DNA of 64,000 nt. Origin: Streptomyces sp. TLI_171. GTDB taxonomy: Bacteria; Actinomycetota; Actinomycetes; Streptomycetales; Streptomycetaceae. The stretch lies in NCBI RefSeq assembly GCF_003610255.1, contig NZ_RAPS01000001.1, forward strand, positions 5,235,001 through 5,299,000. Reading direction: 5' to 3'. Below, in pieces: positions 27,310 to 35,811 of this stretch. Position numbers and translations under genes: made by a program. How positions within the stretch are numbered: the first letter of the stretch is position 1; each line of letters opens with the position of its first letter. Below the pieces are notes generated by a model. That model searched no databases, was not told the origin of the DNA, and saw only the letters and a list, made by a program, of their open reading frames with translations.

Positions 27310-28617
27310 GTGGACAAGCTGATGTGGGTGCTGGGCGTCCTGATCTTCGTGATCGGGCTGCTGTTCTCGATCGCCTGGCACGAGCTCGGCCACCTGTCCA
27401 CCGCGAAGCTGTTCGGCATCCGGGTGCCGCAGTACATGGTCGGCTTCGGCCGGACCCTCTGGTCGACCAAGCGCGGCGAGACCGAGTACGGCCTCAAGGC
27501 GATCCCGTTCGGCGGCTACATCCGGATGATCGGCATGTTCCCGCCCGGCGCCGACGGCCGGATAACGAAGCGTTCCTCCTCGCCCTGGCGGACCATGATC
27601 GAGGACGCCCGGGCCGCCTCGTACGAGGAGCTGCAGCCCGGCGACGAGACCCGGCTGTTCTACACCCGCAAGCCGTGGAAGCGCGTCATCGTGATGTTCG
27701 CCGGCCCGGGCATGAACCTGATCCTGGCGATCGTGCTGTTCCTCGCCCTGTTCATGGGCATCGGCATCCCCCGCTCCACGCCGACCATCGAATCGGTCAG
27801 CGAGTGCGTGGTCCCGGTCAGCGAGAAGGTCGACAGCTGCAAGCCCGGCGCCGAGAAGTCTCCCGCCAACGCGGCCGGCCTGCGGGCCGGGGACACCGTG
27901 CTGGCGTTCGGCGGAGTGAAGATCCACGACTACGACCAGCTGCAGGGCCTGATCCGGGACTCCGCCGGCAAGCACGTGGACATCGACGTCCAGCACCGCG
28001 ACAAGACCACCGGCACGCTGCACGCGGACATCAAGCCCAACACGCTCCCCGCCCTGGACAAGGACGGCAACCCGATCAAGGGGCAGACCGTCACCGCGGG
28101 CTTCCTCGGCATCACCCCCGCCACCGGCGTCCACCACCTGTCGGTCGGCGAGAGCACCGAGGAGATGGGCCGGATGGCCGGCCACGGCGTCGAGTCGCTG
28201 ACCCAGCTGCCCGGCAAGATCCCCGGGCTGTGGCACGCCGTGGTCGACGGCGCCCCGCGCGCGCAGGACTCCCCGGTCGGCATGGTCGGCGCGGCCCGGC
28301 TCGGCGGCGACGTGTTCGCGATGGACCTGCCCGCCACCCAGCAGCTGGCCTTCTTCGTCCAGATGCTCGCCTACATGAACTTCATGCTGTTCCTGTTCAA
28401 CATGCTGCCGCTGCTGCCGCTGGACGGCGGCCACATCGCCGGCGCCCTGTGGGAGTCGCTGCGCCGCAGCGCCGCCCGCCTGCTGCGCCGCCCCGACCCC
28501 GGCCCGTTCGACGTGGCCCGGCTGATGCCGCTGGCGTACGTGGTCGCCGGGATCTTCGTCTGCTTCACCGGTCTGGTGATGGCGGCCGACATCATCAACC
28601 CGGTGCGCATCAACTAG
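27310..28617 (+). CDS. rseP: RseP-type site-2 zinc metalloprotease
   Basis: 435-residue intramembrane protease that cleaves membrane-anchored anti-sigma factors or other single-pass proteins. The zinc site HELGH is at residues 24-28 in TM1, and the C-terminal [16 protein letters not shown] provides the third ligand (Asp). A PDZ domain lies around residues 130-220 ([20 protein letters not shown]). Four membrane segments are visible. It sits between dxr and ispG as in many actinobacteria. The start is GTG 27310 after a GGAGGCG site. A terminator separates it from ispG. Confidence 0.93.
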   Translation: MDKLMWVLGVLIFVIGLLFSIAWHELGHLSTAKLFGIRVPQYMVGFGRTLWSTKRGETEYGLKAIPFGGYIRMIGMFPPGADGRITKRSSSPWRTMIEDARAASYEELQPGDETRLFYTRKPWKRVIVMFAGPGMNLILAIVLFLALFMGIGIPRSTPTIESVSECVVPVSEKVDSCKPGAEKSPANAAGLRAGDTVLAFGGVKIHDYDQLQGLIRDSAGKHVDIDVQHRDKTTGTLHADIKPNTLPALDKDGNPIKGQTVTAGFLGITPATGVHHLSVGESTEEMGRMAGHGVESLTQLPGKIPGLWHAVVDGAPRAQDSPVGMVGAARLGGDVFAMDLPATQQLAFFVQMLAYMNFMLFLFNMLPLLPLDGGHIAGALWESLRRSAARLLRRPDPGPFDVARLMPLAYVVAGIFVCFTGLVMAADIINPVRIN

Positions 28618-28630
28618 CCGCGCGCCACCG

Positions 28631-28660
28631 ACGGCCGGGTGTGCTCCGCCACCCGGCCGT
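28631..28660 (+). terminator. Terminator between rseP and ispG
   Basis: ACGGCCGGGTG pairs perfectly (11 bp) with CACCCGGCCGT across an 8-nt loop, starting 14 nt after the rseP stop. Confidence 0.65.
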
Positions 28661-28743
28661 GCCGTACCGTTGGACGCCGGGCGCGCCGGAAACCGCGGCC
28701 CGCTCCGGCTCACCGAACCTCTGCAGAGGAAAACACTGCGCAC

Positions 28744-29904
28744 ATGACCGCGATCTCGCTCGGTATCCCCTCCCTGCCGCTCAAGCCGCTGGCCCAGCGC
28801 CGCCACTCGCGCCAGATCATGGTCGGCAACGTGCCGGTCGGCGGCGACGCGCCGGTCTCGGTGCAGTCGATGACCACCACGCTCACCTCCGACGTCAACG
28901 CGACGCTGCAGCAGATCGCCCAGCTGACCGCCTCGGGCTGCCAGATCGTCCGGGTCGCCGTCCCCTCGCAGGACGACGCCGACGCGCTGCCGATCATCGC
29001 CCGGAAGTCGCAGATCCCGGTCATCGCCGACATCCACTTCCAGCCGAAGTACGTCTTCGCCGCGATCGACGCCGGCTGCGCCGCGGTGCGCGTCAACCCG
29101 GGCAACATCAAGGCCTTCGACGACAAGGTCGGCGAGATCGCCAAGGCCGCCAAGGACGCGGGCGTGCCGATCCGGATCGGCGTCAACGCCGGCTCGCTCG
29201 ACAAGCGCCTGCTGGAGAAGTACGGCCGGGCCACCCCCGAGGCGCTGGTGGAGTCCGCGCTGTGGGAGTGCTCGCTGTTCGAGGAGCACGACTTCCGCGA
29301 CATCAAGATCTCGGTCAAGCACAACGACCCGGTCGTGATGATCAACGCCTACCGGCAGCTGGCCGCGGCCTGCGACTACCCGCTGCACCTGGGCGTCACC
29401 GAGGCCGGGCCGGCCTTCCAGGGCACCATCAAGTCCGCGGTGGCGTTCGGCGCGCTGCTCGCCGAGGGCATCGGCGACACCATCCGGGTCTCGCTGTCGG
29501 CCCCGCCGGCCGAGGAGATCAAGGTCGGCATCCAGATCCTGGAGTCGCTGAACCTGCGTCAGCGCGGCCTGGAGATCGTCTCCTGCCCGTCCTGCGGCCG
29601 CGCCCAGGTGGACGTCTACAAGCTCGCCGAGGAGGTCACCGCCGGCCTGGAGGGCATGGAGGTGCCGCTCCGGGTCGCCGTCATGGGCTGTGTCGTCAAC
29701 GGCCCCGGCGAGGCCCGCGAGGCCGACCTGGGCGTCGCCTCCGGCAACGGCAAGGGCCAGATCTTCGTCAAGGGCGAGGTGATCAAGACCGTGCCCGAGT
29801 CGAAGATCGTCGAGACCCTGATCGAGGAGGCCATGAAGCTGGCCGAGCAGATGCAGGAGGAGGGTGTCGAGTCCGGCGCCCCCGTCGTCGTGGCCGCCGA
29901 GTGA
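28744..29904 (+). CDS. ispG: 4-hydroxy-3-methylbut-2-enyl diphosphate synthase (flavodoxin/ferredoxin-dependent)
   Basis: 386-residue iron-sulfur enzyme of the MEP pathway. It reductively opens MEcPP to HMBPP, the step before IspH. The TIM-barrel part holds [26 protein letters not shown] and VRVNPGNIK. The 4Fe-4S domain at the C-terminus holds [12 protein letters not shown] and [16 protein letters not shown], giving the three cluster Cys and the Glu ligand. The gene belongs functionally with dxr 2.7 kb upstream. ATG 28744 is preceded by AGAGGA at a slightly long distance. Confidence 0.96.
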   Translation: MTAISLGIPSLPLKPLAQRRHSRQIMVGNVPVGGDAPVSVQSMTTTLTSDVNATLQQIAQLTASGCQIVRVAVPSQDDADALPIIARKSQIPVIADIHFQPKYVFAAIDAGCAAVRVNPGNIKAFDDKVGEIAKAAKDAGVPIRIGVNAGSLDKRLLEKYGRATPEALVESALWECSLFEEHDFRDIKISVKHNDPVVMINAYRQLAAACDYPLHLGVTEAGPAFQGTIKSAVAFGALLAEGIGDTIRVSLSAPPAEEIKVGIQILESLNLRQRGLEIVSCPSCGRAQVDVYKLAEEVTAGLEGMEVPLRVAVMGCVVNGPGEAREADLGVASGNGKGQIFVKGEVIKTVPESKIVETLIEEAMKLAEQMQEEGVESGAPVVVAAE

Positions 29905-29919
29905 CGGTCTGAAGTCCCC

Positions 29920-29950
29920 GGCGGGGCCGCCCGGCAAAGGTGGCCCCGCC
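29920..29950 (+). terminator. Terminator after ispG
   Basis: GGCGGGGCC pairs with GGCCCCGCC (9 bp) across a 13-nt loop, 15 nt after the stop codon. It overlaps the leader of the next gene, so it may be only partial. Confidence 0.5.
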
Positions 29951-29969
29951 TGTCCGAGAGGTGCCCCCG

Positions 29970-30863
29970 TTGCTCGACCGAGGTGTGATGCTGCCCGGCC
30001 CGTTCCAGGTCGCCCGGGCCCTGTCCGCAACCCGCGTGCTGGAGGCCCACGACCTCGACGAGGCGTTGGAGATCCTGCACCGCGACCCGGTCGCCAACGC
30101 CTTCGTGGCCACCCGGGTGGAGGCCGTCGGCCTCGACCCGTGGCGCCTCGGCGGCGAGATGTGGGGCTGGCACGACGCCGACGGACGGCTCGACGCGCTC
30201 TGCTACGCGGGCGCCAACCTGGTCCCGGTCAACGCCGGGCCGGAGGCCGTCCGGGCGTTCGCCGAACGGGCCCGCCGGCAGGGCCGCCGCTGCTCCTCCA
30301 TCGTCGGCCCGGCCGACGCCACGGCCGCCCTCTGGGCGCTGCTGGAGCGCTCCTGGGGCCCGGCCCGCGACGTCCGCGCCCACCAGCCGCTGATGGCCAC
30401 CGCGGTGCCCGTCACCGAGGTCGAGCCCGACCCGCTGGTGCGCCGGGTCCGCCGGCACGAGATCGACGCGCTGATGCCCGCCTGCGTGGCCATGTTCACC
30501 GAGGAGGTCGGCATCTCCCCGCTGGCCGGCGACGGCGGACTGCTCTACCAGGCCCGGGTCGCCGAACTGGTCTCCACCGGACGCTCGTTCGCCCGCTTCG
30601 ACGAGGACGGCACGGTGGTCTTCAAGGCCGAGATCGGCGCCGTCACCGCCGGGGCCTGCCAGATCCAGGGCGTCTGGGTCGCCCCCGAGCACCGCGGCAG
30701 GCGGCTCTCCGAGACCGGCATGGCCGCCGTCGTCAACACCGCGCTCGCCGAGGTTGCCCCGGTCGTCTCGCTGTACGTCAACGACTTCAACATCCGCGCC
30801 CGCGCCGCCTACCGCCGGGTCGGCTTCCGCGAGGTCGGCGCGTTCATGAGCGTGCTGTTCTGA
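29970..30863 (+). CDS. GNAT-family N-acetyltransferase with N-terminal DUF4081
   Basis: 297-residue protein. The N-terminal half (to ~140) fits the DUF4081 domain found in actinobacterial GNAT proteins (ALEILHRDPVANAFVATRVE, DALCYAGANLVPV). The C-terminal half is an acetyl-CoA-binding GNAT fold with motif A IQGVWVAPEHRGRRLSETGMA and motif B YVNDFNIRARAAYRRVGFRE. The acceptor substrate is unknown. TTG 29970 is chosen because GAGAGG is 8 nt upstream. It is convergent with the next acetyltransferase, only 7 nt apart. Confidence 0.85.
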   Translation: MLDRGVMLPGPFQVARALSATRVLEAHDLDEALEILHRDPVANAFVATRVEAVGLDPWRLGGEMWGWHDADGRLDALCYAGANLVPVNAGPEAVRAFAERARRQGRRCSSIVGPADATAALWALLERSWGPARDVRAHQPLMATAVPVTEVEPDPLVRRVRRHEIDALMPACVAMFTEEVGISPLAGDGGLLYQARVAELVSTGRSFARFDEDGTVVFKAEIGAVTAGACQIQGVWVAPEHRGRRLSETGMAAVVNTALAEVAPVVSLYVNDFNIRARAAYRRVGFREVGAFMSVLF

Positions 30864-30870
30864 CGTCCCG

Positions 30871-31422
30871 TCAGCCGGCCGCCGGGTCGCGCAGCGGCAG
30901 GTGGGCGCCCATCACCGCGTACGGTCGCACCGTGTTCGGGAACCGCACGCCCGGCGCCAGGTCCCGGTAGCCGAGCGAGCGGTACAGCCGGCGGGCCGGG
31001 GTCTCCGCGTCGATCGCCGACAGGATCGAGCGGTCCAGGCCGGAGCGCCCGCACAGCGAGCGGATCAGCCGGGTGCCCACGCCCTGGCCCTGGTACTCCG
31101 GCAGGACGTGCAGCTCGGTCACCGCGAACACCCCGTCCAGCCAGTCCGCGTGGCCGCGCTCCGCCAGGTACGGCTCGATCACCGTCGACCACCAGTGGGC
31201 ACGCTGGTTCGGCATCCCGTACCCGAACCCGACCAGCCGCCCGTGCGCCATCGCGCCCAGCGCCACCACCCCCGGCTGCTGCGCGTGCCGCCCCACGATC
31301 GGCAGCCGCACCGCCACCTCCTGCGGCCCCAGCCCGAACGCGACCGCCTGGACCTCCAGCACGGCCGGCGCCCACGCCGCCAGGTCGATGGCCTCGATCG
31401 TCACCCCGGTGAGCTGCTCCAT
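30871..31422 (-). CDS. GNAT-family N-acetyltransferase
   Basis: 183-residue acetyltransferase. Motif A, which binds the CoA pyrophosphate, is visible as ELHVLPEYQGQGVGTRLIRSL. The C-terminal ARRLYRSLGYRDLAPG is the usual final strand-helix. The substrate is unknown. It is not closely similar to the neighbouring GNAT protein with the DUF4081 domain. It is the downstream gene of the leftward pair with the APH-like gene, with 49 nt between them. Confidence 0.87.
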   Translation of the reverse strand: MEQLTGVTIEAIDLAAWAPAVLEVQAVAFGLGPQEVAVRLPIVGRHAQQPGVVALGAMAHGRLVGFGYGMPNQRAHWWSTVIEPYLAERGHADWLDGVFAVTELHVLPEYQGQGVGTRLIRSLCGRSGLDRSILSAIDAETPARRLYRSLGYRDLAPGVRFPNTVRPYAVMGAHLPLRDPAAG

Positions 31423-31471
31423 GAAGCGGGACGTTACTACCTGCCGTCGAGGGCGGCTCCGCGCCCCGGCC

Positions 31472-32386
31472 TCACAGCCAGGCGGCGAACTCCAGATGGA
31501 GCTCCGCTCCCGGGCGGTCGCCCGCCGCGAGGGCCGCGAGCGCCACGTCCACGGCCCGCAGCAGGGTCCAGGCGCGGACCCGCTCGGCGGGCAGGTCGAC
31601 GGCCTCGGACAGCTGCTGGAGCCGCCGCCGGGCGGCCCCGCGCGGGCCGGGCGAGGCCGCCAGGGTGTCCGCCCGGTCCAGGACCAGCCGGGCCAGGTCG
31701 AACGCCGGGTCGCCGACCACCGGGCGCGGGCCCACCGCCAGCCACGGCGCCCGGTCCGCCGCCAGCACCCGCCCGTGGTGGAACTCGCCGTGCAGCAGCC
31801 GGCCGCCGCCGTCGCCGGCCAGCGCCACCGCCTCCAGCGCCTCGTCCACCAGCGGCGCCGCGTCCGCCGCGGCCGGCAGCGCCCGGCGGGCCGCGATCCG
31901 CTCGGAGATCCGCGCGGCCCGCCGCGGCAGCGTCTCGAAGCCGTGGCCGGCGGGGACCTCCACCCAGAGGCGGCGCAGCAGGCTGGTCGCCTCCAGCATC
32001 GCCTTCGCCTCGGCCAGCGAGCGCAGCGGGATCTCGCCGTGCAGGCGCTCCAGCAGCAGCACCCCGTCCGCCTCGGCCAGCAGCAGCGCGGCGCCGCGGC
32101 CGGCCCACGCCCGCAGCGCCGCCGCCTCGCCCGCGCGCTCCGGGCCCGGGCGGACCGCCTTCACCACCACCGGCTGCAGGTCGTCCCCGCGGTGCGCGTA
32201 CGCCACCGCGCTGCTCCGGCCGCCGGGTTCCACCACCCGCTCCAGGACCAGCCCCCACCCGGCCAGGCGCTCCCCGAACCGCGCGGGCAGCGCCGCCAGC
32301 CACTCCTCGGCGGCGGGATCGCCCTCCGATCGCACCGATTCGACCAGCCGCCCGGGGACGGTGAACTGCGCAGATTGTGCCGACAT
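31472..32386 (-). CDS. APH-type kinase family protein (aminoglycoside/hydroxyurea kinase-like), active site altered
   Basis: 304 residues, matching the fold and order of streptomycin 6-kinase / hydroxyurea kinase relatives: the N-lobe PVVVKAVRPGPE (ATP lysine), the hinge LLLERLHGEIPL, and the catalytic segment LLHGEFHHGRVLA. GPRPVVGDPAFDLARLVLD follows. In active members this reads HGDxHxxN and then DPK. Here the catalytic Asp is Glu, the Mg-binding Asn is Arg and the later Asp is Gly. It may therefore be a non-catalytic member or use another chemistry. A GATAAT -10 (plus 32394-32399, minus strand) lies 7 nt before the ATG, so it is leaderless. Confidence 0.8.
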   Translation of the reverse strand: MSAQSAQFTVPGRLVESVRSEGDPAAEEWLAALPARFGERLAGWGLVLERVVEPGGRSSAVAYAHRGDDLQPVVVKAVRPGPERAGEAAALRAWAGRGAALLLAEADGVLLLERLHGEIPLRSLAEAKAMLEATSLLRRLWVEVPAGHGFETLPRRAARISERIAARRALPAAADAAPLVDEALEAVALAGDGGGRLLHGEFHHGRVLAADRAPWLAVGPRPVVGDPAFDLARLVLDRADTLAASPGPRGAARRRLQQLSEAVDLPAERVRAWTLLRAVDVALAALAAGDRPGAELHLEFAAWL

Positions 32387-32423
32387 GAGCCCAATTATCG
32401 GGCACCGGCGGGGTTCTGACGGC

Positions 32424-33422
32424 CTAGGAGGCGGTCGGCGTCGGCTCGGTCGGGGCGAGGCCGGGGAGGGCGGGCAGGTCGGCGCCCCAGTGGACCGCCC
32501 GGAGGGCGCACTCGCGCAGCGCGGTGGCGCCGTCGGCGCGGAAGGCGGCGGTGGCGGCGAGATCGGTGTAGGCGGCGGTGAGCTGGATCTCCAGGTAGAC
32601 GGCGAGCTGCCCCGCGGTGGCGGCGTCCTTCACCTGGAAGGGGAGCCGGTAGCCGGCCGCGGCCGCGGTGGGGGAGGCGCCGCCGGAGGCCAGCAGGCGC
32701 TGCCAGGAGTCCCGGCGGGCCTGGTGCGCGGTGTACGCGGCGCGCCCGTCCTCGCGCTGGGCGCCGACCGGGAGGAACGCGCCGACCACGCCGTAGCCGT
32801 ACACGGCGGCGTGCTCGGCGGCCAGCGCGCCCTGCAGCGCCGCGGTGTCGGTGGCCGACAGCGCGACCGGCGAAGCGGCGGCGGAGCCGGACCCGGACGG
32901 CGAGGGCGACGGCGAGGGCGAGGGCGAGGAGGACGGTGCGGCGTCCGCGCCGAGCGGCGCGGTGTCGCCGAGCGCCGCGGTGTGCGCCGCCCCGGAGGCG
33001 GCGATGGAGGCGAGCGTCCGGGCGAGCGCGGGCGAGGCGGCGGCCAGGTCGGCCAGCCGCAGGCCGGCGGTGCGCCGTTCGGCGGCGGCCAGGTCGGTGA
33101 CGCTGCGCGCCGTCGCGGCGGCGGTGGGACTCGCGCTCGACCAGGAGACGGGCAGCGACCGGGCGAGCGCCTCCCGGTGCTGGAGCAGGTCCTCGCGCAG
33201 GTCGCCCAGCCGGTCGGCGTCGGCGGGGCTCGCGGCGATGACGGCGTCGTAGTCCGTCAGGAGGGAGTCGGTGGCGGCCAGTTGACGGATCCTCAGCGGC
33301 CGGTCGGCGTCCTCGGCGACCTGCTGGGTCGACTTCGCGTGGTCGTCGGTGCAGCCGCAGAGGAACTGGAGCCCGGTGAGCGCCCCGAGAGCCAGGAAGG
33401 TCCGCCGTGTCGGCGCGGGCAT
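32424..33422 (-). CDS. DUF4439 ferritin-like lipoprotein
   Basis: 332 residues. The N-terminus RRTFLALGALTGLQFLCGC has two arginines, a hydrophobic core and a lipobox-like LC-Gly, so a lipoprotein, possibly Tat-exported, is likely. Residues ~40-160 are helical. A Ser-Pro repeat linker (SSSPSPSPSPSPSGSG) follows. The C-terminal ~140 residues match the DUF4439 ferritin-like four-helix domain (LQGALAAEHAAVYGYGVVGA, LEIQLTAAYTDL). Function is unknown. It ends 37 nt before the start of the APH-like gene on the same strand, so the two may be cotranscribed. It is divergent from rimP across 261 nt. Confidence 0.83.
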   Translation of the reverse strand: MPAPTRRTFLALGALTGLQFLCGCTDDHAKSTQQVAEDADRPLRIRQLAATDSLLTDYDAVIAASPADADRLGDLREDLLQHREALARSLPVSWSSASPTAAATARSVTDLAAAERRTAGLRLADLAAASPALARTLASIAASGAAHTAALGDTAPLGADAAPSSSPSPSPSPSPSGSGSAAASPVALSATDTAALQGALAAEHAAVYGYGVVGAFLPVGAQREDGRAAYTAHQARRDSWQRLLASGGASPTAAAAGYRLPFQVKDAATAGQLAVYLEIQLTAAYTDLAATAAFRADGATALRECALRAVHWGADLPALPGLAPTEPTPTAS

Positions 33423-33683
33423 CGCTGCTCCAGCAGAGTCGGTGGGGGCCCTGTGCCCCCGTCGGGAGAATCTTTACCGGACCCGCACGGGCTCCGGAGG
33501 GACCTCGGACGGTATCCGGTGCCTGTGACCTTGCTCGCAGGGGGGTCGTCCCGGCCGGGGCCACCGCCGGGCCTCCTCGGGGCCGGGGGAGGGTCGGAAT
33601 CGGCGGTTCGGGGGTCGACCCGATAGGCTTCGCGATGAGTTAGCACCTTCGACAACAGCAGACGCGGCCGAGGAGTCACCCGG

Positions 33684-34226
33684 ATGAGCACCACCCCCAC
33701 CGACCGGCTGCGCGCATTGTTGGAGCCGCTGGCCGCCGACGCCGGGTTGGACCTGGAAGAGGTCAAGGTGACCCAGGCCGGCAGCCGCCGCCAGGTGCAG
33801 ATCGACGTGGACGCCGACGGCGGCGTCGACCTCGACGCGATCGCCGAGTTCTCCCGCCTGGTCGGCCAGGCGCTGGACGAGTCCGACCTGATGGGCGACG
33901 CCGCGTACCTGCTGGAGGTCGGTTCCCCGGGCGCCGAGCGCCCGCTGAGCGAGCCGCGGCACTGGCGCCGGGCGACCGGCCGGCTGGCCGCGATCAAGCT
34001 GGTGGACGGCGCGGAGCTGACCGCGCGGGTGCTGGAGAGCGACGAGGACGGCGCGCTGGTCGAGGTGCAGCCGGTCAAGGGGCGCGGCCGCCCCAAGGAG
34101 CGCCGACTGGAGTTCGCGGAGATCGCGCGGGCCCGGGTGCAGGTCGAGTTCAACCGCAAGGACGAGGAACTGCTCGACGCCGCTGCCGACATCGCGGACG
34201 TGGACGAAGAGGAAGAGGAGGCGTAA
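33684..34226 (+). CDS. rimP: Ribosome maturation factor RimP
   Basis: 180-residue 30S assembly factor. The N-terminal domain has [21 protein letters not shown] and [20 protein letters not shown], then [22 protein letters not shown]-terminal SH3-like domain follows, with a basic stretch [20 protein letters not shown] and an acidic tail. ATG 33684 follows GAGGAG. It is the first gene of the rimP-nusA-ylxR-infB transcription-translation cluster. nusA starts 2 nt after its stop. Confidence 0.95.
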   Translation: MSTTPTDRLRALLEPLAADAGLDLEEVKVTQAGSRRQVQIDVDADGGVDLDAIAEFSRLVGQALDESDLMGDAAYLLEVGSPGAERPLSEPRHWRRATGRLAAIKLVDGAELTARVLESDEDGALVEVQPVKGRGRPKERRLEFAEIARARVQVEFNRKDEELLDAAADIADVDEEEEEA

Positions 34227-34228
34227 TC

Positions 34229-35230
34229 GTGGACATCGACATGAGTGCCCTGCGCGGGCTGGTCACCGAGAAGGGCGTGCCGTTCGACCTGCTGGTCGAG
34301 TCGATCGAGTCGGCCCTCCTCATCGCGTACCACCGCACCGAGGGCTCGCGCCGCCGGGCGCGGGTGGAGCTGAACCGCAAGACCGGCCACGTGACGGTGT
34401 GGGCCCTGGAGGACGCGGCCGAGCTGGACGAGGGCGTGGAGCCGAAGGAGTTCGACGACACCCCGTCGGGCTTCGGCCGGATCGCCGCGTCCACCGCCAA
34501 GCAGGTGATCCTGCAGCGCCTGCGCGACGCCGCGGACGACCAGACCTTCGGCGAGTACGCCGGCAAGGAGGGCGACATCGTCACCGGTGTCGTCCAGCAG
34601 GGCAACGACCCGAAGAGCGTGCTGGTCGACATCGGCAAGCTGGAGGCCATCCTGCCGCCGCAGGAGCAGGTCCCGGGCGAGGACTACCGGCACGGCACCC
34701 GCCTGAAGTGCTACGTGGTGGGCGTGCGGCGCGGTGTGCGCGGCCCGTCGGTCACCCTGTCGCGGACCCACCCGAACCTGGTGAAGCGGCTGTTCGCGCT
34801 GGAGGTCCCGGAGATCGCGGACGGCTCGGTGGAGATCGCCGCGATCGCCCGCGAGGCCGGCCACCGCACCAAGATCGCGGTCTGGTCGCGCAAGGCGGGC
34901 CTGAACGCCAAGGGCGCCTGCATCGGCCCGAACGGCATGCGGGTGCGCTCGGTGATGGCCGAACTGCACGGTGAGAAGATCGACATCGTCGACTGGTCGG
35001 AGGACCCGGCGGACATGGTCGCCTCGGCGCTGTCGCCCGCGCGGGTGACGAAGGTCGAGATCGTCGACCTGGCGCAGCGCTCCGCCCGGGTGATCGTGCC
35101 GGACTACCAGCTGTCGCTGGCGATCGGCAAGGAGGGCCAGAACGCCCGCCTGGCCGCCCGCCTGACGGGCTGGCGGATCGACATCCGGCCGGACACCGAG
35201 GCCCCGGCCGGGGAATCCGCAAGCCGGTAG
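34229..35230 (+). CDS. nusA: Transcription termination/antitermination factor NusA
   Basis: 333-residue RNA polymerase-binding elongation factor modulating pausing, termination and rRNA antitermination. An N-terminal RNAP-binding domain ([19 protein letters not shown]), an S1 domain ([20 protein letters not shown]) and two KH domains follow. KH1 has [20 protein letters not shown] and KH2 has [18 protein letters not shown]. It lacks the C-terminal acidic repeats of enterobacterial NusA, as is usual in actinobacteria. The start is GTG 34229 within the GAGGAGG-led junction with rimP. Confidence 0.96.
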   Translation: MDIDMSALRGLVTEKGVPFDLLVESIESALLIAYHRTEGSRRRARVELNRKTGHVTVWALEDAAELDEGVEPKEFDDTPSGFGRIAASTAKQVILQRLRDAADDQTFGEYAGKEGDIVTGVVQQGNDPKSVLVDIGKLEAILPPQEQVPGEDYRHGTRLKCYVVGVRRGVRGPSVTLSRTHPNLVKRLFALEVPEIADGSVEIAAIAREAGHRTKIAVWSRKAGLNAKGACIGPNGMRVRSVMAELHGEKIDIVDWSEDPADMVASALSPARVTKVEIVDLAQRSARVIVPDYQLSLAIGKEGQNARLAARLTGWRIDIRPDTEAPAGESASR

Positions 35231-35299
35231 CAAGCGTTGTCACGAGCCCCGGAGATCTACTCGGCGGCGGCGAGTCCCTTCGGAGGGGTAGACTTGAAC

Positions 35300-35620
35300 G
35301 TGTCTGGCCGGACGCATGTCCGGGCATGCCCTGAGCGCACCTGCGTGGGCTGCCGCAAGCGCGCGGCCAAGCACGAGCTGCTGCGTGTCGTGGCGGGCGA
35401 GGACGCCTACGTCCCCGATCCGCGCGGCACACTGCCGGGCCGGGGCGCGTATCTGCACCCCGTACCGACCTGCCTCGACCTCGCGGTCCGCCGTCGGGCG
35501 TTCCTGAGGGCCCTCCGGGTCCCGGGCGCACTCGACCCCGGTGCACTGCGGGAGCATGTCGAGGCGGGGGCACCTCCGGCCGACGGCCGGGAGAGGGACG
35601 GCGTACCGCCGACCCGCTGA
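35300..35620 (+). CDS. ylxR: YlxR (DUF448) RNA-binding protein
   Basis: 106-residue member of the YlxR/RnpM family that lies between nusA and infB in most bacteria. In other bacteria it binds RNase P RNA or other RNA. The signature RTCVGCRKRAAKHELLRVVA and DPRGTLPGRGAYLHP are clear. GTG 35300 is chosen to match homologs starting VSGRTH. The preceding TAGACT (35289-35294) could be the -10 of a leaderless promoter. TTG 35294 after GGAGGGG and TTG 35237 are alternatives. The C-terminal ~20 residues are low-complexity. Confidence 0.88.
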   Translation: MSGRTHVRACPERTCVGCRKRAAKHELLRVVAGEDAYVPDPRGTLPGRGAYLHPVPTCLDLAVRRRAFLRALRVPGALDPGALREHVEAGAPPADGRERDGVPPTR

Positions 35621-35648
35621 CGGGCACTGCGCCCGGCAACACGCACCA

Positions 35649-35677
35649 GCGCACGGCAGCGCTACGCCGCCGTGCGC
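35649..35677 (+). promoter_or_regulatory. Hairpin in the ylxR-infB gap
   Basis: GCGCACGGC pairs perfectly (9 bp) with GCCGTGCGC over an 11-nt loop in the 191-nt leader of infB. It could be a weak terminator or attenuator ahead of the mini-ORFs. Confidence 0.5.
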
Positions 35678-35720
35678 CCCAGTCAGGTACACCTCGCGAG
35701 ATGGAAGTAGGTCGAGATTG

Positions 35721-35765
35721 CGATGAGCACTCGATGAGTACGCGATGAGTACGCCCATGAAGTAA
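35721..35765 (+). promoter_or_regulatory. Three overlapping mini-ORFs on an 11-nt tandem repeat in the infB leader
   Basis: The repeat CGATGAGYACN occurs three times in tandem (35721-35753; unit 1 CGATGAGCACT, units 2 and 3 CGATGAGTACG). Each copy contains ATGAG, and because 11 is not a multiple of 3 each ATG falls in a new frame. The result is ORFs at 35723-35737 (MSTR), 35734-35748 (MSTR) and 35745-35765 (MSTPMK), each overlapping the next by ATGA. They end 46 nt before the infB GTG. A role in translational control of IF2 is inference. Confidence 0.55.
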
Positions 35766-35811
35766 CAGCAGTCCGGCGGACGAATACCCCGGACGCATAG
35801 ACAGGAGCGAA

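Noticed and set aside
32875-32945. Repetitive Ser-Pro coding stretch, first suspected as a tandem repeat element.
   Set aside because: It is the linker of the DUF4439 lipoprotein, an ordinary low-complexity spacer.
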